DNA of 64,000 bases, taken from Cellulomonas sp. APG4. GTDB lineage: Bacteria > Actinomycetota > Actinomycetes > Actinomycetales > Cellulomonadaceae. Numbering within the stretch: the stretch's first letter is position 1; each line of letters opens with the position of its first letter. Below, one piece after another: positions 26,815 through 36,288 of this stretch. Position numbers and translations under genes: made by a program. A model generated the notes under the pieces. That model searched no databases. It worked only from the letters and a program-made list of their open reading frames with translations, and was not told where the DNA came from. The stretch is from the NCBI RefSeq assembly GCF_009996735.1, contig NZ_JAACYI010000007.1, forward strand, positions 1-64,000. The letters run 5' to 3'.

Positions 26815-27225
26815 ATGGACATCACCGTGCAGCACGCGTTCCTTCCGCAGCTGGACCCCGAGGCCTCGCTCGCGTTCTACCGCGACGTGCTCGGCCTGGA
26901 GGTCCGCAACGACGTCGGCTACGCCGGCATGCGCTGGATCACCGTCGGCCCGCCGGGCGGCAGCGGCACCTCGATCGTGCTCTACCCCCTGGGCGCCGAC
27001 CCGGGGGTCACCGCCGACGAGCAGCAGACGATCACCGAGATGATGGCCAAGGGCACCTTCGCGAGCGTGATCCTCGCGACGTCGGACGTCGACGCTACGT
27101 TCGACCAGGTCCAGTCGGCCGACGTCGAGGTGGTGCAGGAGCCGACGGACCAGGACTACGGGGTGCGCGACTGCGCGTTCCGCGACCCGGCGGGGAACAT
27201 GGTCCGGATCCAGCAGCGGGCCTGA
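26815..27225 (+). CDS. VOC-superfamily (glyoxalase/bleomycin-resistance) protein
   Basis: A 136-aa protein with two beta-alpha-beta-beta-beta repeats: the first from ITVQHAFLPQLDPEASLAFYRDVLGLEV, the second from FASVILATSDVDATFDQVQ to CAFRDPAGNMVRIQQ. Such proteins act as metal-dependent enzymes or as antibiotic-binding resistance proteins. Possible metal ligands are His7 and the Glu/Asp region late in each repeat, but a full ligand set is not clear. It sits between the AraC regulator and a UvrA2-like ATPase, an arrangement seen in other actinobacteria. Confidence 0.85.
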   Translation: MDITVQHAFLPQLDPEASLAFYRDVLGLEVRNDVGYAGMRWITVGPPGGSGTSIVLYPLGADPGVTADEQQTITEMMAKGTFASVILATSDVDATFDQVQSADVEVVQEPTDQDYGVRDCAFRDPAGNMVRIQQRA

Positions 27226-27265
27226 GCAGGCCGACGACGCCGCGGCTGCGGCAGGGAGAGGCACG

Positions 27266-29653
<2,388 letters not shown>

Positions 29654-29662
29654 GAGCACGCC

Positions 29663-30250
29663 TCACCCGGGCCGTCGGGCGGCGGAGACGACCAGGCGGG
29701 CCGCCACCCGCGCGGCCTGGAAGGGGTCCTCGGGCTCGCCGCGCAGGAGGCTGCTCAGCACGCCGTTGTAGATCACCAGCAGCGTCGCAGCCGTGGCGCG
29801 GGGATCGGTGAGGTCCGCCGCCTCGGCGAGCGACCCGAGCCTGCCGACGAGCTCGGCGGTGTCCTGGCGCACCAGGGCGTGCACGGGGTCGGGGTCGGCA
29901 CCCGTCGGTGACGGACGCTCCGAGACCGTGGAGAGGAAGCAGCACCACTGCGTGCGACCGTTCGCGGATCGGAAGGTCTCGATCGCGTCGAAGACCGCGA
30001 GCAGCCGATCCTCGGGCGTCGCCGCACGCGCGATCGCCGTGTCCCACGCTGTCGTCCACGCCGTGAGGCGACGCGTGAGGACGGCCTGGAGCACCCCGTC
30101 CTTCGAACCGAAGTGGTGGTAGATCGTCACCACGGAGACGCCGGCCTCCGCCGCGAGCGCATCCATCCCCGTCACGGCGATGCCGTCGCCGAAGAAGAGA
30201 CGTTCTGCGGCGTCGAGGATCCTCTGCTGGGTGGGCGCACCTCGGACCAT
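29663..30250 (-). CDS. TetR-family repressor
   Basis: A 195-aa TetR regulator. The helix-turn-helix covers residues 8-50: RILDAAERLFFGDGIAVTGMD (residues 10-30) and GVSVVTIYHHFGSKDGVL (residues 37-54). The C-terminal ligand domain is helical with a Cys pair in RTQWCCFLS. The ATG at 30250 is supported by a leaderless -10 (TACAGT) 6 nt upstream, inside the operator. It is divergent from the MFS gene, which it almost certainly represses together with itself. Confidence 0.92.
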   Translation of the reverse strand: MVRGAPTQQRILDAAERLFFGDGIAVTGMDALAAEAGVSVVTIYHHFGSKDGVLQAVLTRRLTAWTTAWDTAIARAATPEDRLLAVFDAIETFRSANGRTQWCCFLSTVSERPSPTGADPDPVHALVRQDTAELVGRLGSLAEAADLTDPRATAATLLVIYNGVLSSLLRGEPEDPFQAARVAARLVVSAARRPG

Positions 30251-30256
30251 GCGTCT

Positions 30257-30292
30257 ACTGTAACGACCGTTGTGCATAACGCTCGTTACAGT
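30257..30292. promoter_or_regulatory. Symmetric TetR operator with two divergent -10 elements
   Basis: Two palindromes AACGACCGTT (30262-30271) and AACGCTCGTT (30278-30287) lie 16 bp apart, inside a longer inverted repeat with arms ACTGTAACGA (30257-30266) and TCGTTACAGT (30283-30292). The outer ends are the -10 hexamers TACAGT for each direction (minus 30262-30257, plus 30287-30292). Repressor binding would block both promoters. Confidence 0.75.
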
Positions 30293-30306
30293 TCGGAGGT
30301 GGTGTC

Positions 30307-31530
30307 GTGGCCGCGAAGGAGAAGGAGGGGCGCACCCTGGCGTGGCCGCTCATGGGAGTGGCGGGGATGCTGCTCATCGCCACCACCTACGGGATGGCCC
30401 GGTTCGGCGTGGGGCTCCTCGCGCCCGTGCTGGTCGCCGAGCGACCGGGGCTCGCGGGAGCGATCGGGATCGCAGCTGCCGGGCAGTACGTGTCGTACGG
30501 CGTCGCCGCCGCGACGGCCGCGGGATGGGTCGACCGGAACCCGCGTCTCGGCGTCCTCCTCGCGGGTGGGACCGCGACCACCGGATGCCTCGGCATCGCA
30601 GCTGCGCAGGACGGCGCGACCTTCGTCGGCGCGGTGCTCGTGGCGGGCGCCGGTGCGGGGTTCGCGTCGCCTGCGCTCGTGCGGGTCGTGGACGGGTTCG
30701 TGCCCTCGGCGAGGCGGGCCCTGACGCAGTCGGTCGTGAACACGGGCACCGCGGTGGGTGTCATCGGTGCCGGGGCCGTCGCATCAGTGGCGACGCGTGC
30801 GGGCGTCGCGTGGGTCGTGATGGCCGCGTGCTGCGCCGCGGCAGGGACGGGCGCGTGGGTCCTCGCCGTGCGTGGCCGCGCTCCGACCGGTCGCGTGCCC
30901 GGCGCCGAGGGACCGTCCGTGCAGGGGCTCGTCGCGTCCCTCTCGGTCCCCGTCATGGCTGCCGTCGTGGCAGGCGTGGGCTCCGCGTTCGTCTGGACGT
31001 TCGGCCCGCTGCTCCTGGCCGAGGGCGGGGTGGTCGCGCCCGACGACTCCGGCGGCCTGTGGATCGGTCTGGGCGCGGGCGGCCTGCTCGGGGTCCTCAC
31101 CGGAGCCCTCGTCGACCGGGCCGGCCTGCGGCGTGGGTGGGTGCTCACGGCCGCCGTGCTCGCGCTCGCCACGGGCGGCCTCGGCGCCGCCCTCGCGACC
31201 ACGGGCGTCGTGCTCGCGCACGCCGCGATGGCCGTCTTCGGAGCCGCGTACATGGCGCTCTCGGGGGCCCTGATCCTGTGGGCGCGAGACGTTCGACCCG
31301 AGGCCGGGGGAGCGGGGACGTCATTGCTGTTCATCGCCCTCGGTGCCGGGCAGGCGGTCGGCTCCGCGCTCGTCGGGGGCCTGCGTGACATCGTCCCGCC
31401 GACGGCCCTCGCCGCAGGCGCGGGCGCCGTGTGCCTCGTGTCCGCGATCCTCGGCGCGCTCCCGTCGACCCACGGACGGCGCCGGGTCAGAGCGCGAGCG
31501 CCGAGCCGTCACCCCGCTGCTCCCGCGTGA
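30307..31530 (+). CDS. MFS transporter of the YbfB/YjiJ type
   Basis: A 407-aa major-facilitator protein with 12 predicted membrane helices. The helix 1 region TTYGMARFGVGLLAP matches the YbfB/YjiJ group (YGxxRFxxxLLxP), and GWVDRNPRLG is the usual loop 2-3 position. It has a central hydrophilic loop at about residues 195-215. The GTG start follows GGAGG at 30295-30299. It is controlled by the divergent TetR. Efflux of a toxic compound is likely but the substrate is unknown. Its last 44 bases overlap the YetF gene on the other strand. Confidence 0.85.
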   Translation: MAAKEKEGRTLAWPLMGVAGMLLIATTYGMARFGVGLLAPVLVAERPGLAGAIGIAAAGQYVSYGVAAATAAGWVDRNPRLGVLLAGGTATTGCLGIAAAQDGATFVGAVLVAGAGAGFASPALVRVVDGFVPSARRALTQSVVNTGTAVGVIGAGAVASVATRAGVAWVVMAACCAAAGTGAWVLAVRGRAPTGRVPGAEGPSVQGLVASLSVPVMAAVVAGVGSAFVWTFGPLLLAEGGVVAPDDSGGLWIGLGAGGLLGVLTGALVDRAGLRRGWVLTAAVLALATGGLGAALATTGVVLAHAAMAVFGAAYMALSGALILWARDVRPEAGGAGTSLLFIALGAGQAVGSALVGGLRDIVPPTALAAGAGAVCLVSAILGALPSTHGRRRVRARAPSRHPAAPA

Positions 31531-31984
31531 TCACGGACATCGTGCCGTCGGTCTCGAGGACGACCGCCGCGACCTGGTCGAGCCCGCCCACGCCGGTGGC
31601 GCGCACGGCCTGACGGACCTCCGACGGCGTGACGCGGCGGCGTCGCATCTCGTCCTGCTGCATCACACCGTCCTCGAGCAGCACGGTGGGCGAGGCCGTC
31701 ACGAGGGCACGCCCCGCGCGCAGGTGCACCGTCACCCAGGAGACGACCGCCTGGAGCGCGACGAGCAGCGCGAGCGCGAGCGCCCCCTCGGACCAGCTGA
31801 CGTCAGCACTGAGCAGGATCGTCGCGAGGGTCGACCCCAGGGCGACCGTCACCACCAGGTCGAACGCGTTCAGCTTCGCGAGCGTGCGCTTGCCGCTGAC
31901 GCGCAGCACGAGCACCACCCAGGCGTAGGCGGCCGCCCCGACGAGCAGCACGCGGAGCAGGTCGCCCCAGGAGTCGAACCACAT
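31487..31984 (-). CDS. DUF421/YetF-family membrane protein
   Basis: A 165-aa protein of the YetF family. Three N-terminal membrane helices (about residues 9-28, 42-60, 65-85) include the hallmark LRVSGKRTLAKLNAFDLVVTVALGST, here residues 27-52. A small cytosolic alpha/beta domain follows, with VLLEDGVMQQDEMRRRRVT. The role in actinobacteria is unknown; in Bacillus, relatives affect spore coat/membrane properties. The gene overlaps the MFS gene tail to tail by 44 bp. Confidence 0.85.
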   Translation of the reverse strand: MWFDSWGDLLRVLLVGAAAYAWVVLVLRVSGKRTLAKLNAFDLVVTVALGSTLATILLSADVSWSEGALALALLVALQAVVSWVTVHLRAGRALVTASPTVLLEDGVMQQDEMRRRRVTPSEVRQAVRATGVGGLDQVAAVVLETDGTMSVITREQRGDGSALAL

Positions 31985-32055
31985 GATCAGCCCTCCGGTC
32001 GCCGGATCGCATCAGCACCTGGTCCCCAGGCTGCCCCGGGAGCCCGTGGGGCGCA

Positions 32056-34614
32056 TCACGCCGGGCCGCAGACCACCGCCTGGCTCGCGATGTCCGATGC
32101 GAGCCACCACCCGCGGGGCGCCGCTACGTGCAGCGCGGGACCCAGCGGCGCGTCGTCGGGCAGCACCTGCGCGAGCAGGTTCTCGAGCTCCGTCACCCGC
32201 TCGGGGCTGATCTGTGCACCGCGCCGGCCGTCGTGCAGCGCGACGTAGAAGATGCCCTGCTCGACGAGGTCCTGGAAGAAGTGGCTGCCGTAGGAGAGCT
32301 CGGGGTCGATCCCCGCCTCGGGCGCGGCGACCTCCACCAGCGCCGCCACCCGGCTCAGCTCGGAGAACCGCGCGGGGACGCCGAGGGCAGGCGTCGTCGT
32401 ACCCCAGCGGCCGGGGCCGATCAGGAGCGTCGAGTGCTCGGACGCCACCACGCGGTTGAGGCGCCCGACGGCGCGAGCGACCGCGTGCTTGCCCTGCTCG
32501 GGCAGCGCGAGGTACGCATCGGGCCGTACCAGGACGACGCGCTCGACGGGGATCCGCACGTTGCCTCCCATGAACCCGCCCGTGGCCTGGAGCAGCCGGG
32601 TGGCCGCGTCGGCACGCGGCATCACGACAGGCGAGCCGGGGCCGCGGGTCTGCAGCGGTCGGCACTGGACGACGTTGATGCGGACGGTCGCGTCGGGTGC
32701 GAGGTTCACGGTGAACTCGACGTCCACCGGGTGCTCGTACGCCTGTTCGAGGAGGTCGAGCGTCCTGCGCACGGTCGCCGGGAGCTCGGTGCGGGTCAGC
32801 AGGCCGTGCAGGTCGACGAGGTGGGGGAGAGCCGTGGGGCGTCCCTCGTCGGCCGCGAGGCGCTCGCCCGCGACGTCGGGACCGGCGAGCAGAGCCGCGT
32901 CGGTGCCGAGCGTCGGGAGCACCTCGGAGCACCGCCGGCTGGTCCACTCGTTCTCGCTCAGGCTGAGCAGGTCGACGCGGCGCTGCGCGAACCGCGCGGC
33001 GTCGCCGTACGCCGTGGGCGGGAGCCGCGTCGGGTCGTCGAGGCAGACGATGCGCGCGTAGTCCGCGGAGGTGCGGTCGACCGCGCGCGTGCCGAGGCCC
33101 AGGACGACGCGCATCATGCCCGCACCGGCGTCGATGGACGGATCCCACAGGTACAGGTTCTGCGAGACGGCGACGCCCGCCGCGTGCGGGAAGAACGCGT
33201 CGCCGTGCCGGTCACCCGAGACGCGCTGGACCAGGACCGCCATCTGCTCGTCGTGCTCGTGCAGCCCGCGGGCCGCGCGGTACCTCAGGGCCTCCTCGCT
33301 GAACGCGCTCGCGTAGACGGTGCGCACCGCGTCCTCGAACGCCGCGAGGCGCTCGGCGGGGTCGCCCTGGTTGACGCAGAACACGCTGTCGTACTTGCCG
33401 GCGAAGGCGTTGCCGAAGTCGTCCTCGAGCAGCGAGCTCGAGCGCACGATGACGGGGGACTGGCCGAAGTACTCGAGCATCTCGACGAACTGCTCACGCA
33501 CCTCGGCCGGGAACTGGCCGTGCTGCACCCGCTCGCGCAGCTCTGCCGCGCGCGCGTAGTAGCCGCCCGCGGTGCGCTGCTCGGCGCGCAGCAGCCACCA
33601 CCCGTTCTCGACGAGGTACGTGTAGAAGACGTCCGAGCCCACGTAGAACGAGTCGTGAGGCTCGAGCGATGCGAGCACCTCCGGGTCGCCGTGGTGCTCG
33701 ATGACGGCTCGCGCCACCAGCATGCCCGCGCTCTTGCCGCCGATCCGGCCGGTGCCGAGCGTGCGTGCGCCCACCAGGAGGAGCTCGGCGAGCGACACGT
33801 ACCGCTCGGCGAGCCGCACCATCCGCTCGGAGCCGCCCAGCAGCATCCGCACGAGCTCTGCCGCGACGGGCAGCTGCTCGCGCGTAGGCAGGTCGAGCGC
33901 GTCACGGGCGCGGTCGAACGCGACGTGCCAGGGGTCGGCACGGTCGCCCTGGCGAGGTACGCGCGAGAACAGGCGGGCGACCTCGACGCTCGACGTCACC
34001 GGCTGCGCCTGGTCGCCGCGCACGCGGTGCGGGAAGAACATGGTCGGCGAGTACCGCCGCCAGGCCTTGAGCGGGTGCACGTAGACCTCGTCGTCGACGC
34101 GGTACAGGTCGAGCAGCACCTGCGTGGTCTCGCGGATCCGGGCGACCGTGCGGGGCGTGTGGGTTCCGCGCTCGAGGGCGAAGTACGCCACGGTGTCGAG
34201 GCGGAACAGGTACGGGCAGGTGACTGCGAAGAAGTTCGCGATCATCAGGTCCGAGAACCACAGCGGGAGCAGCTCGGTCAGGCTGTCGAACACGTAGAAG
34301 ACGCCCGTGCCCTCGCGTGTCACGAGCTCGTGGACGGTGAGCGCAACACCCTCGAAGCCCTGGTCGGGGGTGATCTCGACGGTGACGACTCCCGGGACGT
34401 CGTCGATCAGGCGTGCGTGCCCTCCGAACCGCACGTAGACGACGCGCCGCCCGTCGGCGACGGCGCGCGCCGCGAACGCGCGGGCGACGGTCCGGTAGTC
34501 GGCGACGTCGTCGACCTGCCACACGACGTTGTCGCCGATGCGCAACCCGTCGACCACCGCGTCGAGGCCCTCGAACCCCGTGCTGACGCGCTCGGTGGCG
34601 GTGTGTGCCGTCAT
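32056..34614 (-). CDS. KaiC-like module fused to PPDK-type ATP-grasp
   Basis: An 852-aa protein. Residues 11-185 look like a KaiC/RecA domain: STGFEGLDAVVDGLRIGD, a Walker-B-like FYVFDSLTEL (106-115), but the P-loop position is VVWQVDDVADY instead of GxxGxGKT. Residues 280-660 match the PEP-synthase/PPDK N-terminal ATP-grasp: RIGGKSAGML (290-299), SPVIVRSSSLLEDDFGNAF (386-404) and RINVVQCRPLQTR. There is no phospho-His swivelling domain and no PEP-binding barrel. The C-terminal 190 residues (STLLIGPGRWGTTTPALG) are of unknown fold. A phosphotransferase of unknown target is the best guess. The ATG has CATGAT 6 nt upstream. Confidence 0.75.
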   Translation of the reverse strand: MTAHTATERVSTGFEGLDAVVDGLRIGDNVVWQVDDVADYRTVARAFAARAVADGRRVVYVRFGGHARLIDDVPGVVTVEITPDQGFEGVALTVHELVTREGTGVFYVFDSLTELLPLWFSDLMIANFFAVTCPYLFRLDTVAYFALERGTHTPRTVARIRETTQVLLDLYRVDDEVYVHPLKAWRRYSPTMFFPHRVRGDQAQPVTSSVEVARLFSRVPRQGDRADPWHVAFDRARDALDLPTREQLPVAAELVRMLLGGSERMVRLAERYVSLAELLLVGARTLGTGRIGGKSAGMLVARAVIEHHGDPEVLASLEPHDSFYVGSDVFYTYLVENGWWLLRAEQRTAGGYYARAAELRERVQHGQFPAEVREQFVEMLEYFGQSPVIVRSSSLLEDDFGNAFAGKYDSVFCVNQGDPAERLAAFEDAVRTVYASAFSEEALRYRAARGLHEHDEQMAVLVQRVSGDRHGDAFFPHAAGVAVSQNLYLWDPSIDAGAGMMRVVLGLGTRAVDRTSADYARIVCLDDPTRLPPTAYGDAARFAQRRVDLLSLSENEWTSRRCSEVLPTLGTDAALLAGPDVAGERLAADEGRPTALPHLVDLHGLLTRTELPATVRRTLDLLEQAYEHPVDVEFTVNLAPDATVRINVVQCRPLQTRGPGSPVVMPRADAATRLLQATGGFMGGNVRIPVERVVLVRPDAYLALPEQGKHAVARAVGRLNRVVASEHSTLLIGPGRWGTTTPALGVPARFSELSRVAALVEVAAPEAGIDPELSYGSHFFQDLVEQGIFYVALHDGRRGAQISPERVTELENLLAQVLPDDAPLGPALHVAAPRGWWLASDIASQAVVCGPA

Positions 34615-34665
34615 CCGTCGATCATGCCCGACGGTCGGTCCTCGTCGGTCCCAGGTCAGCGTTGA

Positions 34666-34697
34666 CGTAAGCCGATAATGGACATTATGTCATTACG
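34666..34697. repeat. AT-rich 32-bp inverted repeat upstream of the ATP-grasp gene
   Basis: Arms CGTAA/TTACG on the outside and ATAATG/CATTAT inside (34675-34688) form a strikingly AT-rich palindrome. It covers the stop codon of the GNAT gene and lies about 52 bp before the ATP-grasp gene. It may be an operator or a terminator. Confidence 0.55.
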
Positions 34698-35193
34698 CCT
34701 GGAGCGACCCCGTGAGCTCACGACGCCACCGCTCCTCCAGTCGTGACGGGTCACGCACCAGGGCCATGCGCTCGCCCGTCGGCACGAACCCGTGCGCGCG
34801 GTACAGGGCCGCGGCGGTGTCGTTGTCCTCGACGAGCCACAGCGTGACCCCGGCCGCGCCGTCGTCGGCCGCGTGCTGGACCACGGCCTCGACGAGTGCC
34901 GACGCGACGCCGAGGCGTCGTGCGCCGGGTGCGACCCAGAGCGCGACCACGTGCCGCTGGTCCGCGGGTGCCCCCGGCTCCTGGATCAGGGACACGAGCC
35001 CGACGTCGTCCTGCCCGCGGGACGCGAGCCACCACGGGCTCCCGCGCAGTCGCATCCGCCAGTGCGGCTCGCGGAACCCCTCCTCGCGCGCCAGGGAGGA
35101 GCCGAACACGTCGGGCGACTCGCGCAGCGCCGCGAGCCGGACCTCGCGCAGGCGCTCCCAGTCGTCCTCGTCCAGGGCTCGGATCGTGACCAC
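34693..35193 (-). CDS. GNAT-family N-acetyltransferase
   Basis: A 166-aa acetyltransferase. The acetyl-CoA binding motif A is LWVAPGARRLGVASALVEAVV (quoted from residue 95), an RRLGVA form of the (R/Q)xxGx(G/A) loop. Motif B follows at VTLWLVEDNDTAAALYRAHGF. The N-terminus has IRALDEDDWERLREVRLAAL. It belongs to the general GNAT group; the substrate is unknown. I chose the GTG at 35193; the frame is open further upstream but with low-complexity sequence. It ends with TAA, rare in this window, inside the AT-rich palindrome. Confidence 0.85.
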   Translation of the reverse strand: MVTIRALDEDDWERLREVRLAALRESPDVFGSSLAREEGFREPHWRMRLRGSPWWLASRGQDDVGLVSLIQEPGAPADQRHVVALWVAPGARRLGVASALVEAVVQHAADDGAAGVTLWLVEDNDTAAALYRAHGFVPTGERMALVRDPSRLEERWRRELTGSLQA

Positions 35194-35304
35194 GACGCCA
35201 TGATGCCCGCTCGGTGGCTCTCCCCTGGCGCGACGCTCCGTGGCACGACGGTCGTACAGGCGTTCGATTCCGTGGGCCCAGGCGGGCCGTGAGACCCTGG
35301 GGCC

Positions 35305-35616
35305 ATGCCTGATGCGCGTCCCTCCCCCGACGAGACGTCCCCCGACCGCCGTCCGCAGGGTGACGGCGAGGAGCGCACGTGGGCCGGCAACGTCCCGCTC
35401 GACCGGCGCTGGTGGTGGTCCCCCGCCCTCATGGTCGTCGTCGGGATCGCCGTCGCGGCGTACCAGTACTCGGTCATTGCCGACGGCACCGCCATCGCGC
35501 TGACCTGGGTGATGGTCGCCATCGGTGCCGTCGTCACCGTCGCCGGCCTGGTCCAGCTCAAGCGCGCCTGGGACGTCGAGCAGGTCCGCCGGCGTGGCGA
35601 GACCGCCGGGACCTGA
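35305..35616 (+). CDS. Small two-helix membrane protein
   Basis: The product is 103 aa. A hydrophilic Pro/Asp-rich N-terminus (1-38) precedes two membrane helices (about residues 39-56, SPALMVVVGIAVAAYQY, and 62-82, AIALTWVMVAIGAVVTVAG) and a charged tail. No known domain. Between helices lies a short loop, so both ends should face the cytoplasm. It stands alone between a divergent acetyltransferase and the next small gene. Confidence 0.65.
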   Translation: MPDARPSPDETSPDRRPQGDGEERTWAGNVPLDRRWWWSPALMVVVGIAVAAYQYSVIADGTAIALTWVMVAIGAVVTVAGLVQLKRAWDVEQVRRRGETAGT

Positions 35617-35660
35617 CCGCACCGGCCGACCGCTCCCCTGCGCCCCGAGCCCGATCGACC

Positions 35661-35690
35661 TAGGGTCGAAGGCTCAGGACGACGGAAGGA
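35661..35690 (+). promoter_or_regulatory. Promoter -10 and ribosome-binding site of the 113-aa gene
   Basis: TAGGGT (35661-35666) would give a leader of about 25 nt carrying GGAAGGAG (35684-35691) before the ATG at 35698. Confidence 0.45.
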
Positions 35691-35697
35691 GCCCGAC

Positions 35698-36039
35698 ATG
35701 GCCGACCACAGCCGCGACCAGCTGCCCATCCCGGACTACGACCACCTGCCGGTGACCGGCCTCGGGCACCGGATCCGCTCGCTCACGGGCGACCAGATCG
35801 ACGCCCTGCTCGACTACGAGCGTGCGCACGCGAACCGGCTGCCCGTGGTCCAGGTGCTGCAGACCCGGCGCTCCGAGCTCGACTCCGGGGCGGAGCCGAG
35901 CAGCGGGGACGCCGCGGGTCTCGCGCCGGACCAGGCGCAGGCGCCGAGCGGCTCGAGCCCGGTGTCTCCCGCGACAGCGCCCTACCCGGACATCCCGCCG
36001 ACCGAGAGCGACGAGGCCAAGCCGCCCATCCGCGGCTGA
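35698..36039 (+). CDS. Hypothetical lipid-droplet/repair-type small protein (DUF8129-like)
   Basis: The product is 113 aa with no membrane segment. Residues 9-58 carry a conserved actinobacterial pattern: IPDYDHLPVTGLGHRIRSLT followed by a helix with LLDYERAHANRLPVVQVL. The rest is a Pro/Ser/Ala-rich tail. I recall this pattern from a family of unknown function (DUF8129-like); the function cannot be stated. Promoter and ribosome-binding site are clear. The stop lies in a 14-bp palindrome shared with the next gene's stop on the other strand. Confidence 0.6.
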   Translation: MADHSRDQLPIPDYDHLPVTGLGHRIRSLTGDQIDALLDYERAHANRLPVVQVLQTRRSELDSGAEPSSGDAAGLAPDQAQAPSGSSPVSPATAPYPDIPPTESDEAKPPIRG

Positions 36040-36047
36040 TCTCAGCC
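36034..36047. terminator. Palindrome spanning two convergent stop codons
   Basis: GGCTGATCTCAGCC is a perfect inverted repeat that contains TGA of the 113-aa gene and TGA of the 49-aa gene on the other strand. Confidence 0.35.
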
Positions 36048-36191
36048 CTGCGGTCGCTCGTCCGAGCGCACCGCGTCGGCGAGCTCCTCCTCGGGGCGCG
36101 GCGGGACCGTCTCGTCGGCCTCGAGGTGGGGCACCTCGATCTCCGCGCCGCGGTGGCCGTGGGGATCCGGGGAAGGCGTGCTCTGGGACAT
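36042..36191 (-). CDS. 49-aa acidic small protein
   Basis: A very short gene with good start signals: GGAGG 7 nt before the ATG at 36191, and a -10-like TAGGCT about 32 nt upstream of the start-site region. The product (MSQSTPSPDPHGHRGAEIEV at its start) is acidic and Pro/Glu-rich (ADETVPPRPEEELADAV), without membrane helix or Cys. No family recognised. It lies downstream of pyc but behind a strong hairpin, so it is probably transcribed on its own. Confidence 0.6.
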   Translation of the reverse strand: MSQSTPSPDPHGHRGAEIEVPHLEADETVPPRPEEELADAVRSDERPQG

Positions 36192-36229
36192 GACGAACCT
36201 CCGTGCAGTGCCTGGCCGACGTGCACCGA

Positions 36230-36235
36230 AGCCTA
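36230..36235 (-). promoter_or_regulatory. -10 element of the 49-aa gene
   Basis: TAGGCT on the minus strand would give a leader of about 32 nt with GGAGG before the ATG. It lies just after the pyc terminator hairpin. Confidence 0.4.
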
Positions 36236-36250
36236 CGGGTCGGGCCCGCA

Positions 36251-36282
36251 CCTCGCCCGGCGTGCACCGACGCCAGGCGAGG
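36251..36282 (-). terminator. Strong hairpin after pyc
   Basis: CCTCGCCCGGCGT (36251-36263) pairs with ACGCCAGGCGAGG (36270-36282): 12 of 13 pairs with a 6-nt loop, starting 6 nt after the pyc stop. No U-tract follows, as is common for actinobacterial terminators. Confidence 0.65.
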
Positions 36283-36288
36283 CGTGCG

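Noticed and set aside
32128-34665. 845-residue open frame opposite the ATP-grasp gene
   Set aside because: Arg/Val/Asp-rich shadow without motifs; the minus strand carries the recognisable ATP-grasp signatures.
34662-34690. Plus-strand promoter TTGACG-N17-TTATGT
   Set aside because: It would only transcribe antisense into the GNAT gene, and its -10 lies in the palindrome; probably a chance match.
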